In this document: positions 10,006-18,529 of the stretch, piece by piece
Layout: each line of letters opens with the position of its first letter
How positions within the stretch are numbered: the first letter of the stretch is position 1
DNA from: Brevundimonas bullata
GTDB taxonomy: Bacteria > Pseudomonadota > Alphaproteobacteria > Caulobacterales > Caulobacteraceae
Length of the DNA stretch: 64,000 nucleotides
NCBI RefSeq assembly: GCF_003350205.1
Contig: NZ_QLLC01000015.1
Span: 27,082 to 91,081, forward strand
Direction: 5' to 3'
The notes under the pieces: generated by a model
Told to the model about the DNA's origin: nothing
Seen by the model: the letters and a program-made list of their open reading frames with translations, nothing else
Database searches by the model: none
Position numbers and translations under genes: made by a program

Positions 10006-10650
10006 ATGAGCCACGCAGCTTCCCTGAACCCTGACTACGTCGACGAGGCCGGGCGGCCGATCTACCACCCGGTCGAGGAGCCGCATCACCCGGAAGGCCA
10101 CAGCACCATGCTGGGCTTCTGGATCTATCTGATGAGCGACTGCCTCATCTTTGCGATGCTGTTCGCCGTCTATGCGGTGATCGGCGCCAACTACGCAGCC
10201 GGCCCGGCGCCCAAGGACCTGTTCGACCTGCCGCTGGTGGCGCTGAACACCTCCATGCTGCTGCTGTCGTCGATCACCTACGGCTTCGCCATGCTGGCCA
10301 TGGTCAAGAACCGTACGGCCCAGATGCAGATCTGGCTGGCGATCACCGGGGTCTTCGGCCTCTGTTTCCTGGGGATCGAACTCTATGAGTTCGCCCACCT
10401 GATCCACCTGGGCGCCACGCCCCAGCGCAGCGGCTTCCTGTCGGCCTTCTTCGTTCTGGTCGGCACCCACGGCCTGCACGTCACCTTCGGCTGCATCTGG
10501 CTGGTCACGCTGATGATCCAGGTCTGGCGGAAGGGCCTGATCCCGGCCAATAAGCGCCGGCTGATGTGCCTCAGCCTGTTCTGGCACTTCCTGGACGTCA
10601 TCTGGATCGGCGTCTTCACCTTCGTCTATCTGTTCGGGATGCTGCGATGA
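10006..10650 (+). CDS. cyoC: Cytochrome o ubiquinol oxidase subunit III
   Basis: A 214-residue inner-membrane subunit with five hydrophobic segments, the short form typical of quinol oxidases. Recognisable family sequence includes LGFWIYLMSDCLIFAMLF near the N-terminus, FFVLVGTHGLHVTFG, and LFWHFLDVIWIGVFTFVYL at the C-terminus. It follows cyoB by four bases, and its stop overlaps the cyoD start by ATGA, indicating translational coupling. The subunit stabilises subunit I; it has no redox centre. Confidence 0.96.
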   Translation: MSHAASLNPDYVDEAGRPIYHPVEEPHHPEGHSTMLGFWIYLMSDCLIFAMLFAVYAVIGANYAAGPAPKDLFDLPLVALNTSMLLLSSITYGFAMLAMVKNRTAQMQIWLAITGVFGLCFLGIELYEFAHLIHLGATPQRSGFLSAFFVLVGTHGLHVTFGCIWLVTLMIQVWRKGLIPANKRRLMCLSLFWHFLDVIWIGVFTFVYLFGMLR

Positions 10651-11048
10651 GCGCCGAGGCCCACAACGAACACGCCGCCAAGACTCTGAGTGACCATCAT
10701 CACGACGATCACCACGGCGACGACCACGATCACGGCTCGTTCAAGACCTATATGATCGGGTTCCTGCTGTCGGTGGTGCTGACGGCGATCCCGTTCTGGC
10801 TGGTCATGACCGAGACCCTGGCGCCGCAGACCACGGGTCTGATCATCACGGCCTTCGCCGTGGTGCAGATCGTGGTGCACATGGTCTTCTTCCTGCACAT
10901 GAACCACAAGTCCGAGGGCGGGTGGAACATGCTGGCGCTGATCTTCACCATCGTCATCGTGGTGATCGCCGTCGCGGGTTCGGTCTGGGTGATGTATCAC
11001 CTGAACGTCAACATGATGCCCACGCACGAGATGCAGAGCATGGGCTGA
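10647..11048 (+). CDS. cyoD: Cytochrome o ubiquinol oxidase subunit IV, His-rich N-terminus
   Basis: The small fourth subunit, 133 residues, with three hydrophobic segments (about residues 34-52, 60-80 and 90-113) as in E. coli CyoD. It contains the family sequence VQIVVHMVFFLHMN. The start overlaps the cyoC stop. Residues about 16-30 are an unusual cluster of His and Asp (EHAAKTLSDHHHDDHHGDD and onward), richer than in the enterobacterial protein, which might bind metal on the cytoplasmic side. That is speculation from composition. Confidence 0.94.
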   Translation: MSAEAHNEHAAKTLSDHHHDDHHGDDHDHGSFKTYMIGFLLSVVLTAIPFWLVMTETLAPQTTGLIITAFAVVQIVVHMVFFLHMNHKSEGGWNMLALIFTIVIVVIAVAGSVWVMYHLNVNMMPTHEMQSMG

Positions 11049-11115
11049 GCCTGACGGCTAGCCGGGGAGAAGCGCCATAGAGCCGTCGTCGCGACCTGCT
11101 CGGCCACCACGCAGC

Positions 11116-11829
11116 ATGACCGTCCTGATCCTGGGCGCGGTCATGTTCGCCGTCCTGTTCGCGGGTTTTTCAGCTCTCGGCGTCTGGCAGGTGCAGCGGC
11201 TGGCCTGGAAGCAGGAGCTGATCCGCCAGGTCGACGCCCGCATCCACGCCGCGCCCGTCGCGGCGCCTGCGCCGGATCAGGTCGTCACGCGACAGGCTGA
11301 TCAGTATCGTCGGGTCGTCGTCAGCGGCCGCTTCGATCATTCGCGCGAAGCCTTGGTCAAGGCGGTGACGGACCTCGGGCCCGGCTACTGGGTCATGACG
11401 CCGCTGATGACGGATCGCGGCTTCACCGTCCTGATCAACCGGGGTTTCGTGCCGTCCGAGCGTCAGAAGCCGGCGGATCGCGCGGCCGGTCAGGTCGAAG
11501 GCGAGACGACGGTCGTCGGCCTGCTGCGTCTGACCGAACCCGACGGCGGCTTCCTGCGCGCCAATGATCCGACGCGTGACCGCTGGTTCTCGCGCGATGT
11601 GGCGGGGATCGCCAAGGCGAAGGGGATTTCCGCCCCCGTCGCTCCCTACTTTATCGACGCCGACGCCACGCCCAATCCGGGGGGCTTGCCGCGCGGGGGC
11701 CTGACCGTGGTGCGGTTCGCCAACATCCATCTGATCTACGCCCTGACCTGGTTCGGACTGGCCCTGATGTCGGCGGCGGGCTTTGTCCTGTTCGCGCGTG
11801 AGGAAAAGCGGCGGAGGGCGGCGCGATGA
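11116..11829 (+). CDS. SURF1 family oxidase assembly protein
   Basis: A 237-residue protein with the SURF1 layout: a transmembrane segment at each end (residues about 3-24 and 206-229) around a soluble loop. Family sequence is visible as FSALGVWQVQRLAWKQ, VLINRGFVPSERQ and WFGLALMSAAGFVLF. SURF1 proteins assist heme a or heme o insertion into subunit I, which fits its place immediately after cyoD. No gene for heme O synthase (CyoE) is visible nearby. The stop overlaps the next gene start (ATGA at 11826). Confidence 0.9.
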   Translation: MTVLILGAVMFAVLFAGFSALGVWQVQRLAWKQELIRQVDARIHAAPVAAPAPDQVVTRQADQYRRVVVSGRFDHSREALVKAVTDLGPGYWVMTPLMTDRGFTVLINRGFVPSERQKPADRAAGQVEGETTVVGLLRLTEPDGGFLRANDPTRDRWFSRDVAGIAKAKGISAPVAPYFIDADATPNPGGLPRGGLTVVRFANIHLIYALTWFGLALMSAAGFVLFAREEKRRRAAR

Positions 11830-13148
11830 GCGCCATAGGGTTCGCGCGCAGTCTGCTGGGTCTGGACGACCGGGCCGAGGCGCCGGTGTCGCCGGGCGCG
11901 GCCGGTCGGCGCAACATGTTGCTGCTGATCCAACTGCGCTGGCTCGCGGTGGTCGGGCAGGTGGTGACGATCGCCGTGGTCCACTGGGGGCTGAAGATCC
12001 CCCTGCCTCTGGGGATGCTCCTGCTGGCCCCGACCGGGCTGGCGCTGATGAACCTGGCCAGCGCCCCTGTGGCGCTGCGCCGACAGAGCGTGACTGATCC
12101 CGAGCTGCTGTTGGCCCTGTTCGCCGACGTCGCCGCCCTGACCTGGCTGCTGTTCTTCAGCGGCGGGGCCAGCAATCCGTTCGCGGCCCTCTATCTGATG
12201 CAGATCGTGCTGGCGGCGGTCTTGCTGCGCCCGACCTACGCCTGGGGGTTTGTTCTGGTCACCAGCGCCTGTCTGGGCCTGCTGGCCTTCTGGCATCAGC
12301 CTCTGCCGCTGCCGCCTGGCGCGGATGCACGCCTGGGGCTGATCCAGGCCGGAGCCCTGGTCAACTTCATCCTGATCGCGGTGCTGCTGGTCGCCTTCGT
12401 CACCCGCACGACCCAGAACGTGCGGGCGCGCGACGCCTATCTCGCTGATGCCCGCCAGCAGGCGGCGGAACAGGACCACATCGTTCGCATGGGTCTGTTG
12501 GCGTCGGGCGCCGCGCATGAGCTGGGCACGCCGCTGGCTTCACTGTCGGTCATCCTCAGCGACTGGAAGCGGATGCCGGAGCTGACCGCTGACGCCGATC
12601 TGGCCGCTGACATCGCCGAGATGCAGGCCGAGGTCGAGCGCTGCAAGACCATTGTCACCGGCATCCTGATGTCGGCGGGCGAGGCGCGGGGCGAGGCGCC
12701 GACCATCACCACCCTGGGCGGCTTCCTGTCCGAGATCGTCGCCGACTGGCGCGAGAAGTCCAACGACGCCATGGCTGTGGTCCTGCGCGGGCCGACGCCG
12801 CGCGATCCGCGCATCATCGCCGACCCGGCCCTGAAGCAGGTCTTTAGCGCGCTGCTGGACAACGCCCATGAGGCGGGCGCCGAGCGCATGGTCATCGCCG
12901 CGACGCTGGACGAGGACCTGCTGTCGGTCGAGTTCAACGACGACGGCCCCGGTTTCGCGCCCGAGATTCTCGAGCGGCTGGGCCAGCCCTATCAATCGAC
13001 CAAGGGCCGGGCAGGGGCGGGGCTGGGCCTCTTCCTGCTGGTCAATGTCATGCGCAAGCTGGGCGGCGGCGTCGTCGCCGCCAACCGACGCGACGGCGGC
13101 GCCAGCGTCCGCCTCACCCTGCCTCTGGAGGCCTTGGCGCCGAAATGA
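11826..13148 (+). CDS. regB: Redox-sensing histidine kinase, RegB/PrrB/ActS type
   Basis: A 440-residue membrane sensor kinase. About six hydrophobic segments occupy residues 30-195. Two RegB hallmarks are visible: the quinone-binding motif GGxxNPF as GGASNPF at residues 113-119, and the H-box AAHELGTPLASLS with the phospho-accepting His at 231. Cys273, in the ERCKTI segment just after the H-box helix, is a candidate for the redox-active cysteine described in RegB. The C-terminal ATPase domain has DNAHEAG, DDGPGF and GAGLGLFL. It follows SURF1 with a four-base overlap and overlaps regA. In relatives RegBA controls respiratory oxidases, so a role in setting cyo expression by quinone redox state is a natural inference. 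Confidence 0.88.
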   Translation: MSAIGFARSLLGLDDRAEAPVSPGAAGRRNMLLLIQLRWLAVVGQVVTIAVVHWGLKIPLPLGMLLLAPTGLALMNLASAPVALRRQSVTDPELLLALFADVAALTWLLFFSGGASNPFAALYLMQIVLAAVLLRPTYAWGFVLVTSACLGLLAFWHQPLPLPPGADARLGLIQAGALVNFILIAVLLVAFVTRTTQNVRARDAYLADARQQAAEQDHIVRMGLLASGAAHELGTPLASLSVILSDWKRMPELTADADLAADIAEMQAEVERCKTIVTGILMSAGEARGEAPTITTLGGFLSEIVADWREKSNDAMAVVLRGPTPRDPRIIADPALKQVFSALLDNAHEAGAERMVIAATLDEDLLSVEFNDDGPGFAPEILERLGQPYQSTKGRAGAGLGLFLLVNVMRKLGGGVVAANRRDGGASVRLTLPLEALAPK

Positions 13149-13690
13149 CCGAACTGACCGACGCCCCCCGCCAGCTGCTGATCGTCGAGGATGACGAGGC
13201 CTTCGCCAAGACCCTGCGCAAGTCGTTCGAGCGGCGCGGCTATGAGGTGGTTTCGGCCCGCAGCCATGAACAATTGGTCGAGCTTCTGGCCGTTCATCAT
13301 CCGCAGTACGCCGTGGTGGACCTCAAGTTGGGCGCGGCCTCGGGCCTGACCTGCGTGCAGACCCTGCACGCTTTTGATCCTGATCTGAACATCGTCGTCC
13401 TGACCGGCTTCGCCAGCATCGCCACGGCCGTCGAGGCCATCAAGCTGGGGGCGCGGCACTACCTGGCCAAACCCTCGGGCACGGACGAGATCGAAGCCGC
13501 CTTCGCGCGTCAGGACGGCGATCCTGACGCCGCGCTCAGCGCCCGCCCGACCTCGATCAAGACGCTGGAGTGGGAGCGCATCCACGAGGTCCTGGCCGAG
13601 ACCGACTTCAACATCTCCGAGACCGCGCGCCGTCTGGGGATGCACCGCCGCACCCTGGCCCGGAAGCTGGAGAAGCGTCAGGTCACTTGA
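13145..13690 (+). CDS. regA: Response regulator, RegA/PrrA/ActR type
   Basis: A 181-residue regulator, the partner of the kinase it overlaps by ATGA. The receiver domain (residues about 10-125) has the acidic pair ED at 15-16, the phospho-accepting Asp59 in VVDLKLG, and a Lys in YLAKPSGT. The C-terminus carries a Fis-like helix-turn-helix (NISETARRLGMHRRTLARKLEKR), the pattern of the highly conserved RegA DNA-binding domain. Length and architecture match RegA/PrrA exactly. Confidence 0.92.
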   Translation: MTELTDAPRQLLIVEDDEAFAKTLRKSFERRGYEVVSARSHEQLVELLAVHHPQYAVVDLKLGAASGLTCVQTLHAFDPDLNIVVLTGFASIATAVEAIKLGARHYLAKPSGTDEIEAAFARQDGDPDAALSARPTSIKTLEWERIHEVLAETDFNISETARRLGMHRRTLARKLEKRQVT

Positions 13691-13699
13691 GCGCGCGGA

Positions 13700-14641
13700 T
13701 CAGTGCGCGCCGCGCCCCGAGAGCCGCATGATCTGATGCACAAGCACGGCGAGCACGCCGCCGATGAGGAGGCCCAGGAGACCTGACAGCAGGGCCGTGG
13801 TCGTCCAGCTGATGGCGCCGCCCAGCGGCCCGGCCAGGGCACCGGCCGCGTGGGCCAGATGCTCGATCGGTTCAGCCGGCCAGGCCAGGCCGAGCGTGTG
13901 CGAGCCGTGCATCAGGATGCCGCCGCCAACCCAGAGCATGGCGACCGTGCCGATGACGGACAGGCCCGAGAAGACGCCCGGCATGGCCTTCACCAGGCCG
14001 CGCCCGATGGCCCGACTGGATTTCGACGTGCGCTCGGCCATGTGCAGGCCGATGTCGTCCAGCTTCACCAGAAGGCCGACCGCGCCATAGACCACTACGG
14101 TCATGGCCAGGCCGACCACGACCAGCACCCCGGCCTGGGTCGCCAAAGGCGCGTCGGTCACGTCGGCCAGGGCGATGGTCATGATCTCGGCCGACAGGAT
14201 CAGGTCTGTGCGTACGGCCCCCGAAATCGTCGCGTCTTCCAGATGGGCGGGGTCGTCGCTGACCGGCGCCTTTTCATGCTCATGCCCGCCGAACATTTCC
14301 ATCACTTTTTCCGCCCCCTCGAAACAGAGGTAGGCGCCGCCGAACATCAGCAGGGGCGTGATGGCCCAGGGCGCAAAGGCCGTAAGCAACAGGGCGACGG
14401 GCAGGATCAGCAGCATCTTGTTGCGGATCGAGCCCACGGCGATCTTGCCGATGATCGGCAGTTCACGGCTGGGGGAAAGGCCGGTGACGTATTTCGGCGT
14501 CACGGCGGCGTCGTCGATCACGATGCCGGCCGCCTTGCCCGCAGCCTTGCCCGAGGCGGCGCCGATGTCGTCGATGGATGCGGCCGCCAGCTTGGCGATC
14601 CCTGCGACGTCGTCGATCAAGGCCATCAGTCCAGAAGGCAT
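13700..14641 (-). CDS. DUF808 family inner-membrane protein (YedI-like)
   Basis: A 313-residue protein of the DUF808/YedI family, recognised by the N-terminal pattern LMALIDDVAGIAKLAAAS, the ASGKAAGKAAGIVIDD segment, FEGAEKVMEM and the block EIMTIALADV. It has several hydrophobic segments. The ATG at 14641 matches the family start; a GTG two codons earlier (14647) is also open. Its function is unknown. It converges on regA with 9 bases between the stops, so no separate terminator is visible. Confidence 0.88.
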   Translation of the reverse strand: MPSGLMALIDDVAGIAKLAAASIDDIGAASGKAAGKAAGIVIDDAAVTPKYVTGLSPSRELPIIGKIAVGSIRNKMLLILPVALLLTAFAPWAITPLLMFGGAYLCFEGAEKVMEMFGGHEHEKAPVSDDPAHLEDATISGAVRTDLILSAEIMTIALADVTDAPLATQAGVLVVVGLAMTVVVYGAVGLLVKLDDIGLHMAERTSKSSRAIGRGLVKAMPGVFSGLSVIGTVAMLWVGGGILMHGSHTLGLAWPAEPIEHLAHAAGALAGPLGGAISWTTTALLSGLLGLLIGGVLAVLVHQIMRLSGRGAH

Positions 14642-14805
14642 GGGCACACCAGCAATAGAGGGAGAAAAACAGTCCCCATCTTCCTGCCCGCGCCGAGGCG
14701 TCTTGGAAAGGGCCGAGCTTCGCCTTCAAGCGGGACGGGGCGAAACAGAGCGCCGGGACCCGCTTGTGGGGAAGAGTTTTGTCTGGAGGAGCTTTAAATA
14801 GACGA

Positions 14806-14881
<76 letters not shown>

Positions 14882-15076
14882 GTACCGTCGTCTGCGCCCT
14901 TGGTGTGGCGCCGGTTCTTCGTTGCGACCCGATGGGTTGCCCGAAGGGCCGTCCTATTACTCAGGATGCTGAGGGGACGCAAGGGCTGATCGCGGCATTT
15001 TCTAAAGTTTGTCTGAGGCGTTAAGATGGGCCTCGGAATCAGCCGCCGGCAGACGCGGTACGAGGAAATTACACAT

Positions 15077-16486
15077 ATGGCGTTCTGGAACCGTCGGCGG
15101 TCGATCGATGCGATGTTGGCCCCGCAAGAGGGGCCGGCGCTGAAGAAGACCCTGAGTTGGCCGCATCTGATGGCCCTGGGGGTCGGCGCGATCGTCGGCA
15201 CCGGCATTCTGACCCTGATCGGGGTCGGCGCCGGTCTGGCCGGTCCGGCGGTGCTGATCAGCTTTGGTCTGGCGGGTCTGGTCTGCGCCTGCGCGGCCCT
15301 GGCCTATGCCGAGCTATCGACCATCATGCCCGCCTCGGGCAGCGCCTATACCTATTCCTATGCCTCGCTGGGCGAGATCTTCGCCTGGGTCGTGGGATGG
15401 AGCCTGATCCTGGAATACTCCCTGGTCGTCTCGGCGGTGGCCGTGGGTTGGTCGGGGTACGCCATTCCCTTCCTGGCCGGGCTGGGCATCGACCTGCCGC
15501 TGGCCCTGACGGTCGGCCCGCACGTCGAGGGCGGCCTGATCAACCTGCCCGCCGTCTTCATTATCGCCGTTGTCACCGGCCTGCTGCTGATGGGCACCAA
15601 GGAAAGCGCCACGCTGAACGCGGTGCTGGTGCTGGTGAAGATCGCCGCCCTGGTGGCCTTCGTGGCGATCGCCCTGCCGCACTTCGACACGGCCAACTTC
15701 ACCCCCTTCATGCCGCACGGTTTCGGCGCGCCCTTCGTCCAGACTGGCGTCATGGCGGCGGCGGCCATCATCTTCTTCGCCTTCTACGGCTTCGACGCCA
15801 TCGCGACGGCGGCTGAGGAAACCAAGAAGCCCGAGCGTGACCTAGCCATCGGCATCATCGGCTCGATGGTGGTCTGCACCATCCTCTACATCGTCGTCGC
15901 CGCCGCCGCGATCGGCGCCGCCCCCGTGGCGTCCTTCTCGGACAGCCCTGAGCCTCTGGCCCTGATCATGCGCGGTCTGGGGCAGGGCGTGGCGGCCCAG
16001 TGGATCGCCGCCGCCGCCGTCATCGCCCTGCCGACCGTGCTGCTGGCCTTCCTGTTCGGCCAGAGCCGCATCTTCCTGGGCATGGCCCGCGACGGCCTTC
16101 TGCCCAACCGCCTGGCCAAGATCTCGCACCGCGGCGTGCCGGTCGTGGTGACGGTCTTCACCGCCATCGTCGTCGCCATTCTGGCCGGCATCATGCGTCT
16201 GGACGAACTGGCCTCGCTGGCCAACGCCGGCACCCTGATGGCCTTCATGGCCGTGGGCGTCAGCCTGATCGTGCTGCGCGTGCGCGAGCCCAACCGCGAG
16301 CGCAAGTTCAAGACGCCGCTGTGGTGGCTGGTCGGCGGCGTGGCCATCGTCGGCTGCATCGTCTTCTTCTTCAGCCTGAAGGCCTCGACCCAGCTCTACT
16401 TCCTGCTGTGGAACCTGGGCGGTCTGGCCATCTATCTGCTGTGGTCGTCGAAAAACGCCCGCCTGGCCAAGGCTCCGGAAGCCTGA
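15077..16486 (+). CDS. Cationic amino-acid-type APC permease
   Basis: A 469-residue transporter of the amino acid-polyamine-organocation superfamily (YhdG/CAT-like), with about 12-14 hydrophobic segments. The substrate-site loop GVGAIVGTGILTLIG in segment 1, FFAFYGFDAIATAAEETKKPERD around segment 6, and the C-terminal REPNRERKFKTPLWW are typical. The ATG at 15077 has GAGGAAA about 10 bases upstream; the frame is open 17 codons further. The stop overlaps the following Hpt gene start by one base (TGATG), so the two are coupled. The precise amino acid is not determinable. Confidence 0.88.
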   Translation: MAFWNRRRSIDAMLAPQEGPALKKTLSWPHLMALGVGAIVGTGILTLIGVGAGLAGPAVLISFGLAGLVCACAALAYAELSTIMPASGSAYTYSYASLGEIFAWVVGWSLILEYSLVVSAVAVGWSGYAIPFLAGLGIDLPLALTVGPHVEGGLINLPAVFIIAVVTGLLLMGTKESATLNAVLVLVKIAALVAFVAIALPHFDTANFTPFMPHGFGAPFVQTGVMAAAAIIFFAFYGFDAIATAAEETKKPERDLAIGIIGSMVVCTILYIVVAAAAIGAAPVASFSDSPEPLALIMRGLGQGVAAQWIAAAAVIALPTVLLAFLFGQSRIFLGMARDGLLPNRLAKISHRGVPVVVTVFTAIVVAILAGIMRLDELASLANAGTLMAFMAVGVSLIVLRVREPNRERKFKTPLWWLVGGVAIVGCIVFFFSLKASTQLYFLLWNLGGLAIYLLWSSKNARLAKAPEA

Positions 16487-16839
16487 TGGCGCGGCGCGAT
16501 CTGACGGGGGCGGTGGATTTCACCGTCCTCGAGACCATGACCGGCGGCATGGACGATGTGACCGAGGAGGTGCTGGGCCTGTTCGTTCAGCAGGCGGCCC
16601 TGTGGTCGCCCCTGCTGGATGCGGCGTCCGAGGGCTGGCGCGATGCGGTCCACACCATTCGCGGGGCGAGCGCCGGGATCGGGGCCAACGATCTGGCGGC
16701 CGTCTGCGCCGAGGTCGAACATGGCGACCAGGCCCTTGCGTCCGGAGGACTGGAGCGGGTCAGGACGGTGCTGGACGCCGCCCTGGGCGACATCGCCGCC
16801 TATCGCCACGAGCTGATGCTGAGAAGCCTGAAGGGGTGA
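16486..16839 (+). CDS. Hpt domain phosphotransfer protein
   Basis: A 117-residue, all-helical protein with the Hpt signature AVHTIRGASAGIGAND, where the His is the phospho-acceptor. It starts within the stop codon of the APC permease gene. Orphan Hpt proteins relay phosphate between hybrid kinases and response regulators; no kinase partner is adjacent. The link to the permease is only positional. Confidence 0.82.
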   Translation: MARRDLTGAVDFTVLETMTGGMDDVTEEVLGLFVQQAALWSPLLDAASEGWRDAVHTIRGASAGIGANDLAAVCAEVEHGDQALASGGLERVRTVLDAALGDIAAYRHELMLRSLKG

Positions 16840-16849
16840 TCGCCTGGCG

Positions 16850-17013
16850 CCTTCTCCCCTTGAGGGAGAAGGTGGCCCGTAAGGGCCGGATGAGGGGTGT
16901 CAGCGCTGCGTTTGACGTGCGTCTGAAAGCCGAACGCCCTGAGCGGAAGGGTCGCGCCAGCACCCCTCATCCGTCAGCCTTCGGCTGCCACCTTCTCCCA
17001 CAAGGGGAGAAGG
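16850..17013. repeat. Intergenic inverted repeat pair (REP/BIME-like)
   Basis: Two copies of an element of about 50 bases in opposite orientation fill the gap between the Hpt and chorismate mutase genes. The left unit (16850-16899) begins CCTTCTCCCC and ends GATGAGGGGTG. The right unit (16961-17013) begins CACCCCTCATCC and ends in GGGGAGAAGG. Each unit also contains its own small hairpin (CTTCTCCC/GGGAGAAG). This matches the dispersed palindromic elements common between convergent genes in Caulobacterales. Confidence 0.8.
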
Positions 17014-17016
17014 AAG

Positions 17017-17349
17017 CTACCCCCGCGTGGCGTCGTACTTGGCGAACTCGTGGGCGATGCAGCGGTCGATCAGCAGGCGCCAGACCGGCTCGGCGATATC
17101 GGGCGACAGGCCCGCGGGTTCAGCGGCGGCCAGGACCTTGGCCACCACGTCGTCGATGCGGGCCTGGTCGAAGACTGCGTCGCGGTTCGGCTTGATGCGG
17201 GCGGCGGCGTCCATGTAGCGCTGACGCTCGGCCAGCAGCGTCACCAAGGCGCGGTCCAGGGCGTCCACGCCCTGGCGCACGTCGACCATGCTGGCGCAGT
17301 CTTCCGGGGCCTTGCGGTCGTCGATGGTCACGGTCTTGGGAGAGGTCAT
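17017..17349 (-). CDS. Chorismate mutase, AroQ class
   Basis: A 110-residue all-helical protein matching monofunctional AroQ chorismate mutases, which convert chorismate to prephenate for Phe and Tyr synthesis. Visible family sequence includes MVDVRQGVDALDRALVTLL (helix 1, with active-site Arg), ERQRYMDAAARIK (with Arg and Lys facing the site), and IAEPVWRLLIDRCIAHE near the end. The ATG at 17349 is used; the frame opens 11 codons earlier. It lies 4 bases downstream of the fpr stop on the same strand, so the two are probably co-transcribed. Confidence 0.85.
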   Translation of the reverse strand: MTSPKTVTIDDRKAPEDCASMVDVRQGVDALDRALVTLLAERQRYMDAAARIKPNRDAVFDQARIDDVVAKVLAAAEPAGLSPDIAEPVWRLLIDRCIAHEFAKYDATRG

Positions 17350-17353
17350 CAGA

Positions 17354-18169
17354 TCAGCCGACAAAGGCGCGCTCCAGAACATAGTCGCCGGGTTCGGCGT
17401 TCGAGCCTTCTTTCAGGCCATAGGTTTCCAGCAGTTCGCCGGTCTCCTTGATCATGGCCATGGCCCCGCACAGCATGACGCGGTCGCTGTTGGGCGAGAA
17501 GCCGATGGGCAGTTGCAGGTCGGCGAAGACGTCGCCTGACTTGATGCGGTCGGTGATGCGACCCGGCGTTTCGAAGCGCTCGCGGGTCACGGTCGGATAA
17601 TAGGTCAACTGGGCCCTGGCCTCATCGCCGATCAGCGGGTCGTCGTGGATTTCATGGGTGAAGAAGTCGCGATAGGCCAGGTCGGCGACATTGCGCACCG
17701 TGTGGCAGACGATGACCTGCTTGAATCGCGAATAGGTTTCGGGGTCGCGCGCCACCGACAGCCAGGGCGCCAGGCCGGTGCCCGTGCCGATCAGCCACAG
17801 ACGTTCGCCGCCGGTCAGGGCGTCCAGCACCAGGGTCCCGGTCGGCTTCTTGCCCATCAGGACGCGGTCGCCCGGCTGGATTTTCTGAAGCCGCGAGGTC
17901 AGCGGACCGTCTGCCACCTTGATCGAGAAGAACTCCAGTTCCTCGGCCCAGAAGGGCGAGGCAATGGAATAGGCGCGCAGGACGGGCTTAGCGCCGTCTT
18001 CGCCCGGCAGGCCGATCATGACGAACTCGCCCGAGCGGAAGCGGAAATCCTCGGGCCGTTTCAGGGCGAAGCTGAACAGCTGGTCGGTCCAGTGGCGGAC
18101 CCACAGGACCTCGAGGTCGTGGAAGGGGCTGGCCTTGACGGGCGGCGCGGCGGGGGAGGCGTCAGACAT
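17354..18169 (-). CDS. fpr: Ferredoxin--NADP+ reductase
   Basis: A 271-residue flavoenzyme that passes electrons between NADPH and ferredoxin or flavodoxin. The FAD-binding motif RAYSIASP (R-x-Y-S), the pyrophosphate/NADP motif GTGTGLAPWLS, MLCGAMAMI and the C-terminal DYVLERAFVG are all visible and typical of the bacterial Fpr subclass. The extended N-terminus (ASPAAPPVKAS) is of ordinary length. It begins the short minus-strand operon with chorismate mutase. Confidence 0.94.
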   Translation of the reverse strand: MSDASPAAPPVKASPFHDLEVLWVRHWTDQLFSFALKRPEDFRFRSGEFVMIGLPGEDGAKPVLRAYSIASPFWAEELEFFSIKVADGPLTSRLQKIQPGDRVLMGKKPTGTLVLDALTGGERLWLIGTGTGLAPWLSVARDPETYSRFKQVIVCHTVRNVADLAYRDFFTHEIHDDPLIGDEARAQLTYYPTVTRERFETPGRITDRIKSGDVFADLQLPIGFSPNSDRVMLCGAMAMIKETGELLETYGLKEGSNAEPGDYVLERAFVG

Positions 18170-18529
18170 GGCGACTACCTAGGCGGTCGCGAGCGATTGC
18201 GAAAGGCTCGCGGGCGTCGCAGTCGCCATTGCACCCTACGGCGAAAAAAAACAGTGCAATTGGTGCAATGGCTCTGGGCGGCTGGAGGAGGGGCGCGAAA
18301 CCTGAAGCGGCGGCGGGCGCGGGCGGTGATGTCAAAGAACGCACGCAGGATAGGCTGGACGCGGACCAAGGCGAGCAAACCACGCGGTAAGGATAGGGAA
18401 GTCGTTTCAGATCAGTTGGATGGGGCGTCGAGTTAGGATGGCTGAACGCTTTCAACCATCGGAATTTGCTGCGACGCGGCGCCGTAAAAAGGAATGACGG
18501 CGGAAGATTCCGCCTCTAGCTTCGCCGTC
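18170..18529. promoter_or_regulatory. Divergent intergenic region with GTGCAAT repeats
   Basis: This 360-base gap separates fpr (minus) and the DPP-IV-like peptidase (plus). It contains a perfect 10-bp inverted repeat CCATTGCACC (18226-18235) / GGTGCAATGG (18262-18271). A further GTGCAAT copy lies at 18254-18260, and an A8 tract sits between the arms. This arrangement is a plausible operator for one or both genes. No clear gene is present in the gap. Confidence 0.45.
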
